Source: a virus
Direction: 5' to 3' (one strand)
IMG/VR virus record: IMGVR_UViG_3300025085_000055
Location: 1 to 43,139 of that record
DNA length: 43,139 bases
The translations under genes were made by a program, and so were the position numbers. Under the pieces are notes generated by a model. The model did no database searches. It saw nothing but the letters and a program-made list of their open reading frames with translations, and was not told where the DNA came from. Each line of letters starts with the position of its first letter. Within the stretch, counting starts at the first letter, position 1. Shown in pieces: positions 26,657 through 32,325 of this stretch.

Positions 26657-26660
26657 AATT

Positions 26661-26852
26661 TTATTCTTCAGTTTCTTCTAAATGATTAATCATCATGTTA
26701 AAAGCAACTATGACTTCTTCATGTATTCGTTTATACAGTTTGGTCTTATCGTGATAATCTCCCCAAACTTCTTTTATATGTTCAGCTTCATTCTTGAAAT
26801 CATTTTGAATATCTTCTGCGATATTTTTAATTCTATCTAGGTCAATATTCAT
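26661..26852 (-). CDS. Small hypothetical protein, last gene of accessory operon
   Basis: A 63-residue acidic helical protein (MNIDLDRIKNIAEDIQNDFK ... MINHLEETEE). The start overlaps the previous stop (ATGA) and a terminator follows immediately. The sequence is predicted as two or three helices; no family is recognised. Confidence 0.65.
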   Translation of the reverse strand: MNIDLDRIKNIAEDIQNDFKNEAEHIKEVWGDYHDKTKLYKRIHEEVIVAFNMMINHLEETEE

Positions 26853-27112
26853 TCTTGCACCTCAATCTCTATAATCTCATCATCTTTTGTAAAGGCTAAA
26901 TGTTTTGGATTAGGAATGTTTAAGTTCTCCCTTTCCTTGTATAAAACATCTTGCACCTTATGATTGATTGAAACCAAAGTATTAAAGTATCTAACAAGTG
27001 CCAAATCAATATCTGATTTTTCATCTAGTTGTCTATTTATCTTTGTATAGATTTCGTTGCAAGTTCCAATGTTCACTTTTAAAGTAAACTCTAGTAGTTC
27101 TCGATTAGTCAT
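26849..27112 (-). CDS. Hypothetical acidic helical protein
   Basis: An 87-residue protein (MTNRELLEFTLKVNIGTCNE ... IIEIEVQE) that overlaps both neighbours. It is mostly helical in its first 60 residues and ends in an acidic strand. It lies in the cluster that also encodes the ADP-ribosyltransferase-like and MoxR/VWA-like proteins but has no hammerhead leader of its own. Function unknown. Confidence 0.65.
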   Translation of the reverse strand: MTNRELLEFTLKVNIGTCNEIYTKINRQLDEKSDIDLALVRYFNTLVSINHKVQDVLYKERENLNIPNPKHLAFTKDDEIIEIEVQE

Positions 27113-27347
27113 TTTTAATTTCTCCGCTATCTACTTCCATTTGACTATCTTCGCCAAAGTCAGTGTATTTAAAAGTTGATGTAATTCCACCATCTTTTTC
27201 ACAATCGCCCTCTTTTGAAATATTAGGCAAACATATCGCGTCATGAATTTCACTTTCAGTTAGCTTTTTGTCAGACACAATTTCAAAATATCTTGTATCA
27301 GTAGATTGTTCACTTACTTCGTAAACATATTCTTTTGTTTTATTCAT
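27105..27347 (-). CDS. Hypothetical protein behind hammerhead A
   Basis: An 80-residue acidic protein. The ATG at 27347 is preferred to one 57 bases upstream because that longer start lies inside the ribozyme and the Shine-Dalgarno hairpin sits directly before 27347. The sequence (MNKTKEYVYEVSEQSTDTRY ... GEIKND) suggests alternating strands. It is the first of three coupled small genes, so the ribozyme and SD hairpin in front of it may set expression of all three. Confidence 0.68.
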   Translation of the reverse strand: MNKTKEYVYEVSEQSTDTRYFEIVSDKKLTESEIHDAICLPNISKEGDCEKDGGITSTFKYTDFGEDSQMEVDSGEIKND

Positions 27348-27350
27348 AAT

Positions 27351-27368
27351 AATTACCTCCAAGTAATT
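27351..27368 (-). promoter_or_regulatory. Shine-Dalgarno hairpin, loop UUGGAG (gene at 27347)
   Basis: Arms AAUUAC/GUAAUU (6 bp) close the loop UUGGAG, three bases before the AUG. It differs from the other copies by paired changes in the stem. Confidence 0.7.
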
Positions 27369-27380
27369 GAATAAGTTAAT

Positions 27381-27439
27381 AAACTGTTTCATGCCTTTTG
27401 GCAATCATCAGTAGAAAATACACATTTTCTATACAGTTT
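27381..27439 (-). ncRNA. Hammerhead ribozyme A (type III)
   Basis: Read on the minus strand: stem III AAACUGU/ACAGUUU (7 bp); cleavage triplet GUA, cut expected between 27432 and 27431; stem I UAGAAAAU-GUGU-AUUUUCUA (8 bp); core CUGAUGA (27411-27405); stem II UGCC-AAAA-GGCA flanked by a U-U mismatch; core GAAA (27390-27387). All invariant core positions of the hammerhead are present in the correct order. It lies in the leader of the gene at 27347. Confidence 0.9.
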
Positions 27440-27478
27440 TGCAAAAATTGACTTCGTGAGACTTCGCCTGTTGCAAAG

Positions 27479-27526
27479 TTAAGAGTAGGTTAAGGGCATA
27501 AGATACCCAAAAAAACCCACTCTTAA
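27479..27526 (-). repeat. Leader hairpin upstream of hammerhead A
   Basis: Inverted repeat TTAAGAGTAGG (27479-27489) and CCCACTCTTAA (27516-27526): 11 pairs on the transcript including one G-U. An inner GGGUA/UGCCC hairpin sits in its loop. It belongs to an unusually long gap of about 240 nt between two cistrons. Confidence 0.6.
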
Positions 27527-27589
27527 ATCGCATCAGAAAAAAACGAATCTACCAGTTTCTCGTACCTGCGTACAAAAAATATTTACTGG

Positions 27590-28252
27590 TCAATCTTCTT
27601 TGCGATAGATTATCTCGCTTTCATTTCTATCACTAAGATAAGCAATAGCATCTGATTTATTGATAGTCTTTTCAAAGATATTAGTTTCATGCCTATTTGT
27701 AACATTTGATTCATCACCCATGTTTCCATTCATTACCCACCTGTTAGCAAACCATTCCGCTTTTTCTTTATCCAAAGTCCATGAATAACCCTTATCATCA
27801 ATACCACCTCGATAAATCGTTATGGTATTTGGCAACTCATTAAAGAACTTAGTATCTTCTTCATCCATCATTAAATGTGAATCAGAAAATTCCAAGAACA
27901 AAAGTTGTTCCCATGCTAAATGATTTTCATAGACATTTTCAGTATCAGTCCAAACATTAGCTATCACTTCCCAATATTCTTTTTTGTTTGGCTTCCACCA
28001 ATCCTCCAAAGCATCAAGAATAGATTGAACTCGATAGGCTCGTTCATGCAACCAAAGATAAGAACTGATATCTTTATCCTTGATAGCTTCAGCAACCTTT
28101 TCTTTTTTGAAGTCATAAACTTTATTAGCTTGGCTTATAACCATTTCATGGTTAGACCAAATACCAATAAAATACTTATGATGAATCATTTCAATCCCAC
28201 CCTCGCTAACAGTCGCAATACTGTTAGCAAGTTCATTGTTTAATTTACTCAT
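27590..28252 (-). CDS. Putative ADP-ribosyltransferase
   Basis: A 220-residue protein with the R-S-E pattern of mono-ADP-ribosyltransferases: Arg148 in TIYRGG, the S-x-T of YSWTLDKEKAEWFAN (Ser157, Thr159), and Glu211-Ser-Glu213 in RNESEIIY as the E-x-E motif. Such phage enzymes (for example T4 Alt and ModA) modify host RNA polymerase or other proteins using NAD. The N-terminal 130 residues are helical and may recognise the target. The gene has its own hammerhead and SD hairpin. The assignment is from motif order; the target is unknown. Confidence 0.68.
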   Translation of the reverse strand: MSKLNNELANSIATVSEGGIEMIHHKYFIGIWSNHEMVISQANKVYDFKKEKVAEAIKDKDISSYLWLHERAYRVQSILDALEDWWKPNKKEYWEVIANVWTDTENVYENHLAWEQLLFLEFSDSHLMMDEEDTKFFNELPNTITIYRGGIDDKGYSWTLDKEKAEWFANRWVMNGNMGDESNVTNRHETNIFEKTINKSDAIAYLSDRNESEIIYRKED

Positions 28253-28256
28253 TTTC

Positions 28257-28272
28257 TACACCTCCAAGTGTA
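28257..28272 (-). promoter_or_regulatory. Shine-Dalgarno hairpin, loop UUGGAG (gene at 28252)
   Basis: Arms UACAC/GUGUA (5 bp) around UUGGAG. The C-G pair at the third position replaces U-A of the other copies on both sides of the stem. Confidence 0.7.
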
Positions 28273-28273
28273 A

Positions 28274-28339
28274 TTTTCTGTTTCGCATATCCCTAAATTA
28301 GGATGGCTCATCAGTTTGGTTAATTCCAAATACAGAAAA
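28274..28339 (-). ncRNA. Hammerhead ribozyme B (type III)
   Basis: Minus strand: stem III UUUUCUGU/ACAGAAAA (8 bp); cleavage triplet GUA, cut between 28331 and 28330; stem I UUUGG-AAUUAA-CCAAA; core CUGAUGA (28314-28308); stem II of 23 nt closed by GC/GC with an AUCC/GGAU helix inside; core GAAA (28284-28281). It starts seven bases after a 17-bp hairpin and ends next to the SD hairpin of the gene at 28252. Confidence 0.92.
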
Positions 28340-28345
28340 ACAGAG

Positions 28346-28386
28346 GGTGGAAAAAAATATTTACTGGTCAAATATCTTTTCCCACC
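28346..28386 (-). repeat. Long intercistronic hairpin, loop GACCAGU
   Basis: A 17-bp stem with only Watson-Crick and two G-U pairs (28370-28386 with 28346-28362), loop GACCAGU, starting about 10 bases after the VWA gene stop and just before hammerhead B. No U-run follows, so it is not a standard terminator. Confidence 0.75.
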
Positions 28387-28395
28387 ATTCCATTG

Positions 28396-29748
28396 CTAAA
28401 GATTTTCCATGTTGATATGTACTGTTTCGCCAAATGGATATTTATAATATTCTCGCATATAACTTTCGTTTGTACTTAACGCCCATATAACTGGAACGCT
28501 AGGCTCAACTTCAGCATCAACGCTACAATATCCATCAGTGAAATATACAAAAGCAATAACATCTTCAGTATCTTCAGTTTCATCGTTGAACAAATTAAAG
28601 GGTGGTTCGAACCTAGTTCCTCCTCCACCTCTTAAATTGAACTCCAACTCTTCATTATCCAAATCAAATTCATCCCACCATTCTCCAGTTGTAGGATTCT
28701 TTGCAATTGATGTATCACAATAAGTTACTCTAACTTTATTGATACCGCACTCTTCACATAAGTTTTGAGTTTCAGTAGCAAATATATTGAGTTCTTGTTG
28801 AGATACACTCGCGGAAGTATCTATTGCAACTACAATTTCTCCGCCTTGCGGTTCGTTGTCATTGCTAGGTAAATTGACACCCCTCCAAGAATGTCTTTTA
28901 TTTAGTCTGCTCCACGTTGGATTATTGCTCTTAGCGGAATTTAATAAATCTCGCATTACATCAACCCAATCAACATATGTCTCATTGAGTTTTTGCACCG
29001 CACCATTCATTGTAGAAGTACCACCTTCAGAACATCCCTCTAACTTATCTGCCATCAAGATTGCTCGTTGTATGTTTTCTTTTACTTCCGCCATAGCACT
29101 ATCAGATAATGGATTACCCTCTTCATCAGTTGGCATCCAAACTTCACCCATTGATGGTTTCATATCTGCTAGTTCATCCAATAAGGATTTACCGCTTCCA
29201 TTTCCATCTTGGCTTTCATCTTCGTTGCCATCATCAGAATCAGAGTTACCATCATCATTTTGGGAATCGCCTTCGCCACCTTCAGATTCATCAGAATCTT
29301 CAGACTTAGATTTCATTTCTTCAATGGCATCTTCTAAGGCTTCATCATCATTCATTAAAGTTCTATAGACTGCTTCAGAACTCATGCCTTGATATCTTCT
29401 ATCAAGCAATCCATCTTTAGGCAGTTCCATATTCAAGTCATACTTAATCCATGCATTGATAACATAGTCAGTTGCTACATTCCAAACCTCGTGATTTCGT
29501 TTAGCTTTTCTTAATGGATGCTCCCATATTACATGGCTAGCTTCGTGGACTAATACCGCTTGAATTTCATCATCAGTTAATGTCTTAACAAATTCATCAT
29601 TCCAGTAGATATTGACTCCATCAGTAGCCATCGTTTCACATCTATCGCTAGCTTCAATCAATTCAAGACTAAGAAGCATACTTGCCATTCCTATATTGCC
29701 TTTCATCAATTTCGCTCTAGCTTTTATTATTCTATTTTCACTATTCAT
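28396..29748 (-). CDS. VWA-like / metallopeptidase-like protein (DUF2201 type)
   Basis: A 450-residue protein of two domains. The N-terminal domain has HEASH at residues 68-72 (VLVHEASHVIWEH), a zinc-peptidase-like motif. An acidic linker (about residues 149-186) follows, then a C-terminal von Willebrand A-like domain with the MIDAS core Asp310-x-Ser312-x-Ser314 (AIDTSAS) and a FTDGYC strand. Proteins of this form act with MoxR AAA+ ATPases in metal-insertion or complex-remodelling chaperone pairs. The partner ATPase is encoded two genes upstream. Hammerhead C and an SD hairpin precede it. Confidence 0.85.
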   Translation of the reverse strand: MNSENRIIKARAKLMKGNIGMASMLLSLELIEASDRCETMATDGVNIYWNDEFVKTLTDDEIQAVLVHEASHVIWEHPLRKAKRNHEVWNVATDYVINAWIKYDLNMELPKDGLLDRRYQGMSSEAVYRTLMNDDEALEDAIEEMKSKSEDSDESEGGEGDSQNDDGNSDSDDGNEDESQDGNGSGKSLLDELADMKPSMGEVWMPTDEEGNPLSDSAMAEVKENIQRAILMADKLEGCSEGGTSTMNGAVQKLNETYVDWVDVMRDLLNSAKSNNPTWSRLNKRHSWRGVNLPSNDNEPQGGEIVVAIDTSASVSQQELNIFATETQNLCEECGINKVRVTYCDTSIAKNPTTGEWWDEFDLDNEELEFNLRGGGGTRFEPPFNLFNDETEDTEDVIAFVYFTDGYCSVDAEVEPSVPVIWALSTNESYMREYYKYPFGETVHINMENL

Positions 29749-29765
29749 AATACCTCCAAGTATTA
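29748..29765 (-). promoter_or_regulatory. Shine-Dalgarno hairpin, loop UUGGAG (gene at 29748)
   Basis: Arms UAAUAC/GUAUUA (6 bp) around UUGGAG; the 3' arm reaches the A of the start codon. Confidence 0.7.
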
Positions 29766-29770
29766 ATTTT

Positions 29771-29844
29771 ATTGATACCTAAAAAATATTTAACTGGTAA
29801 ATATTCTCTAGGTTTCTGCTTATCTCAAAGCTTCATCAGTCAAT
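29771..29844 (-). ncRNA. Hammerhead ribozyme C (type I)
   Basis: Minus strand, circularly permuted relative to the others: stem I AUUGA (29844-29840) pairs with UCAAU (29775-29771); core CUGAUGA (29839-29833); stem II GCUU-UGAGAU-AAGC with flanking A-A; core GAAA (29816-29813); stem III is a 16-bp hairpin with loop CCAGU (29813-29777); cleavage triplet GUA, cut between 29776 and 29775. Stem I begins directly after the upstream stop codon. Confidence 0.85.
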
Positions 29845-30813
29845 TTATTTCTTAAACATATTGTCTAAGAAACCTCCCTTTAATTCATCAATGGAATCTT
29901 CTAAATCATCCGCAACTTGCTTTCGCTTGTTTGCACCATAACTTGATTCATCCCTTAGTGAATCTACATCATTAATTGAAGCAAATACGCCTACCAACTT
30001 TTGATGTGCATCAGCAATCATTTTGTCATCGCCTAAAATGTCTGCATTGATACTAGGTAATGTATCTAAGAACCCTCGCAATTTATCAAAGCTTGAGTTC
30101 TTAAAGAACCCTCCCTTTTGTTTGTCGTTAGGGTCATAGGATTTTAGCTTGTCCGCTAAATGTCCTACTGATTCAAGTAAAGCTTCTACAGTAGTTCTAG
30201 CAATCGTTTCAACATTTTTATTTGCTCGTTTAAGAGCATCGTTTTCAATTTTTGCTTTCAGCTTTTCTGATACATTTAATCTGATATCCTTGGTATCGAA
30301 TCTAGGAACAGTACCCAATTCAAAATCGAATCTGAATTTAGTTTCTATTTCCTCAACGCTAGGATAATCAGATAATTTAAAGGCATTACCAAGTTTCACT
30401 TTATTGGCTTCAATCAAGTTGTCATAGTTATCAATAAACTGTTTAACCTCTTTTTCAAAATCCATCTTAGCTTGGTCAACCCTATTCATCAGCGTATCTA
30501 GTTCGCGGTTAGGACATAGTCTCCAACCACTTAGAACCTTCCCTTCAAAATCACTTGTATTGTCATCCCAAGGGACAGTTAAAGGGTAGTACACATCGTT
30601 TCTAAATTTGTTGATAATTCTACGAAAATACTTATTCGTATCTTTACCAAAAATGTATTTAGCAACGTGTAATGATTCGCTCATTGCTTCTTGGTCTATC
30701 GCTAAACCTTCCTTCAAATACTTGTCTGATTTTACTCCGCTAGGGTGCTTCGTATTAAGGCGAACTAAAGTCGCATTTTCAGATAAAGTATTTACATTAT
30801 TTTCTTTTTTCAT
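29845..30813 (-). CDS. DUF3150-like protein of MoxR/VWA cluster
   Basis: A 322-residue protein. The ATG at 30813 is chosen because the SD hairpin sits directly before it and the longer frame to 30849 would run through the ribozyme. The sequence is mostly helical, with a conserved-looking FRNDVYYPLTVPWDD segment near residue 68 and a long helical region from about residue 130. It resembles DUF3150 proteins, which are often encoded beside MoxR ATPase and VWA genes. It could be the substrate adaptor of the ATPase/VWA pair. Family assignment is from memory of the pattern. Confidence 0.65.
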   Translation of the reverse strand: MKKENNVNTLSENATLVRLNTKHPSGVKSDKYLKEGLAIDQEAMSESLHVAKYIFGKDTNKYFRRIINKFRNDVYYPLTVPWDDNTSDFEGKVLSGWRLCPNRELDTLMNRVDQAKMDFEKEVKQFIDNYDNLIEANKVKLGNAFKLSDYPSVEEIETKFRFDFELGTVPRFDTKDIRLNVSEKLKAKIENDALKRANKNVETIARTTVEALLESVGHLADKLKSYDPNDKQKGGFFKNSSFDKLRGFLDTLPSINADILGDDKMIADAHQKLVGVFASINDVDSLRDESSYGANKRKQVADDLEDSIDELKGGFLDNMFKK

Positions 30814-30830
30814 ATTACCTCCAAGTAATA
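30813..30830 (-). promoter_or_regulatory. Shine-Dalgarno hairpin, loop UUGGAG (gene at 30813)
   Basis: Arms UAUUAC/GUAAUA (6 bp) around UUGGAG, with the A of the AUG in the closing base pair. Confidence 0.7.
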
Positions 30831-30836
30831 AAGTTT

Positions 30837-30886
30837 GCTGTTTCATCATTTTTGAATCATCAGTCAGAATTACATTCTGATACAGC
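30837..30886 (-). ncRNA. Hammerhead ribozyme D (type III)
   Basis: Minus strand: stem III GCUGU/ACAGC (5 bp); cleavage triplet GUA, cut between 30881 and 30880; stem I UCAGAAU-GUA-AUUCUGA (7 bp); core CUGAUGA (30863-30857); stem II UCA-AAAA-UGA flanked by a U-U mismatch; core GAAA (30844-30841). It lies between a long hairpin and the SD hairpin of the gene at 30813. Confidence 0.88.
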
Positions 30887-30888
30887 TA

Positions 30889-30936
30889 GCGGAAAAGGAA
30901 TATTTACCAGTCAATAATAAATATTTCCTCTCCCGC
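30889..30936 (-). repeat. Long intercistronic hairpin, loop with ACUGG
   Basis: An 18-bp stem with one bulged A (30918-30936 with 30889-30906), loop UUAUUGACUGG. It starts about 12 bases after the stop of the MoxR-like gene and ends three bases before hammerhead D. Equivalent in place and size to the hairpin before hammerhead B. Confidence 0.7.
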
Positions 30937-30947
30937 CAATCAATCAA

Positions 30948-32012
30948 TTAAATCTCAATATCTTGATTTTCTACCTTGAACTTTGAGTATGAACTGGAAT
31001 CTTTTAATTCAGTTCTCAAAGTCGTTAGTTTTCTAACAAAGAATATTGAAAATTCAACAGTCGATAGTTGCTTCACATAGGCTAATGCATTGTCGAACCA
31101 GTCGTATACATCGCTATCTTTTGCTTTACCAATTACATCAACTAATGCAATCGTTGTGGCATAAGATAATCCAGCACTATCAACAAGTTCTACATCCTTA
31201 CCCTTACATATATCAGCAAGGTTAGGCACGTTGTTTTTCAATGAAATAAAGTTCATCAATTCAATGCTAGCATTTTGCCCAACATCGCCTTCAAATAATT
31301 TTTGCATTATTTGTTTAGGCGGATTGGTTTTCAATGTATCGCTTAACCTTGTCCAACTTCTTGGACTTGGCTGAGGGTCATTGCATTTAGGGTCGAACTC
31401 CCAAAGTAGTTGTGGCATATATCCAATTAATCCTTGGACATCCATATGAACATCATTCTTATCAGCCCATGCTAACCAGTCCTCAACATCGTGAGTAAAC
31501 TGAATTGCAGTCGTTCTATCTTGGCAATGCCTAAGAATTTTATTCGCACCACTTCTATCAGTATGCCTATTGCCTGCTAGTACAATTTTCCATCCATTTG
31601 GGAAAACATAATCGCCAATTCTACGCTCTTCGTTTTGCCCTTTTGGGTCTAATAATTGTCCTATCGTTGCTTGCACGCTTGAATGTGCTTGAGCAAATTC
31701 ATCTAAGAAAAATACCCCTTCGCCACCTCTAGGTAAATTCCCTAGAAACGCCTTCTTTTGAGTACCATCTTCAATGTAAGGCAATCCGCCTAAGTCGATA
31801 GATTCAACTAACCCCAATCTAAAAGAAATGAATCCAAATTCATTATCTTTAGGATTGACTGAATCAGTCAAAGTCCTATCTTCCGCTAGTTCCTCCGCAA
31901 TCTCTTTAACAATTGCGGATTTACCTACGCCAGTTCCACCAATTAAGAATGGAATATTATTCCCTTTCAGAACTGATAGACATGACATTTTCGCTTCGCT
32001 TGGTTTAAACAT
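30948..32012 (-). CDS. MoxR-type AAA+ ATPase
   Basis: A 354-residue ATPase. The ATG at 32012 (MFKPSEAK) follows GGAGG and the SD hairpin. Walker A is GGTGVGKS (residues 25-32), Walker B GVFFLDEF (99-106), and sensor 1 is in VLAGNRHTDRSG. The layout and the L-x-x-S-I-D-L-G-G-L-P segment before Walker B match the MoxR/CbbQ clade. Such ATPases form hexamers that remodel protein complexes with a VWA partner. That partner is encoded two genes downstream in the same operon, so the pair is probably functional together. Confidence 0.88.
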   Translation of the reverse strand: MFKPSEAKMSCLSVLKGNNIPFLIGGTGVGKSAIVKEIAEELAEDRTLTDSVNPKDNEFGFISFRLGLVESIDLGGLPYIEDGTQKKAFLGNLPRGGEGVFFLDEFAQAHSSVQATIGQLLDPKGQNEERRIGDYVFPNGWKIVLAGNRHTDRSGANKILRHCQDRTTAIQFTHDVEDWLAWADKNDVHMDVQGLIGYMPQLLWEFDPKCNDPQPSPRSWTRLSDTLKTNPPKQIMQKLFEGDVGQNASIELMNFISLKNNVPNLADICKGKDVELVDSAGLSYATTIALVDVIGKAKDSDVYDWFDNALAYVKQLSTVEFSIFFVRKLTTLRTELKDSSSYSKFKVENQDIEI

Positions 32013-32016
32013 AATT

Positions 32017-32032
32017 AATACCTCCAAGTATT
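32017..32032 (-). promoter_or_regulatory. Shine-Dalgarno hairpin, loop UUGGAG (gene at 32012)
   Basis: Arms AAUAC/GUAUU (5 bp) around UUGGAG, four bases before the AUG of the MoxR-like gene. Confidence 0.65.
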
Positions 32033-32033
32033 T

Positions 32034-32091
32034 ATAAGTTTCTTGAACCCCATAATTAGGATTCTCTTCAGTGTGTTAATTCACAGACTAT
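32034..32091 (-). ncRNA. Divergent hammerhead-like element E
   Basis: Minus strand: cleavage triplet GUC (32088-32086); stem I UGUG-AAUUAA-CACA with the same loop as ribozyme B; core CUGAAGA (32071-32065; the fifth position is variable in hammerheads); stem II GAAUCC/GGGUUC (6 bp); core GAAA (32042-32039). Two As are inserted between stem II and GAAA, and stem III (AUAGU with ACUUAU) has a bulge. It may be weakened or decayed. Confidence 0.6.
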
Positions 32092-32225
32092 TGGAGTAGT
32101 CGCAACTGGAAGTTATCGTTTCCGCATCCATGCTTTTGTTTCAGATTATATCGAATCCTTTCAGCACTTCTAATGGTACGTGTTTTGTTTTGAAGCTTCT
32201 CTCTATCTTCGAGGGTAATTCTCAA
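32088..32225 (-). CDS. Small ORF upstream of MoxR-like gene (45 aa)
   Basis: A TTG-initiated frame (TTG at 32225, or at 32234) with GAGGG nearby, encoding ITLEDREKLQNKTRTIRSAE from residue 3 and a basic, helical remainder, with its TAG inside stem III of element E. The composition is protein-like. It overlaps another short frame, 32203-32325, in a different phase, so the two may be one gene joined by a frameshift. Confidence 0.42.
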   Translation of the reverse strand: MRITLEDREKLQNKTRTIRSAERIRYNLKQKHGCGNDNFQLRLLQ

Positions 32226-32325
32226 GACCCTCAATCAAGTTCGTATCTACGTTGGGAACTCTACTTGATAGTTGCTTAAATTTGTCTAATAAAAAATCTC
32301 CATATTCGTTGTTTGTTGAGAACAT
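32203..32325 (-). CDS. Small ORF, first of accessory operon (40 aa)
   Basis: An ATG-initiated short frame (MFSTNNEYGDFLLDKFKQLS...) ending in TAG at 32203. The Shine-Dalgarno is weak (TTAAG). The sequence looks like a folded N-terminal helix that would continue naturally into the overlapping downstream frame after a +1 shift near 32220. It could be a separate peptide, a programmed frameshift gene, or a broken gene. Confidence 0.38.
   Translation of the reverse strand: MFSTNNEYGDFLLDKFKQLSSRVPNVDTNLIEGLENYPRR

Larger units (their letters stand above)
26139..26660. other. Gene-poor region, candidate replication origin
   Basis: More than 500 bases without a convincing gene between two minus-strand units. 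It holds a parS-like palindrome, three recurrent ACCAGT/AATATT elements (26222, 26477, 26554), three exact DnaA boxes, A/T-rich runs, a run of eight C (26521-26527 and adjoining), and two minus-strand terminators. A plus-strand frame at 26381-26689 has a good Shine-Dalgarno sequence but runs across these sites and a terminator. Confidence 0.6.

Noticed and set aside
26381-26689. A 102-codon plus-strand frame with a strong Shine-Dalgarno sequence (TTTTGGAGG)
   Set aside because: It runs across three DnaA boxes, two recurrent elements, a C-run and into a minus-strand terminator and gene; composition is not protein-like beyond the first 30 codons. A short leader peptide is not excluded.
27348-27404. 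Longer start for the gene at 27105-27347
   Set aside because: The additional codons are the 3' part of hammerhead A and the SD hairpin.
29123-29129. CUGAUGA on the minus strand within the VWA gene
   Set aside because: It lies in the coding sequence of the acidic-linker/VWA protein; no matching GAAA, cleavage triplet or helices are found around it.
29288-29294. Second CUGAUGA inside the VWA gene
   Set aside because: It encodes Asp-Glu-Ser repeats of the acidic linker, and no hammerhead helices can be drawn.
30814-30849. Longer start for the DUF3150-like gene
   Set aside because: It lies within hammerhead D and the SD hairpin, and the start at 30813 has GGAGG directly before it.
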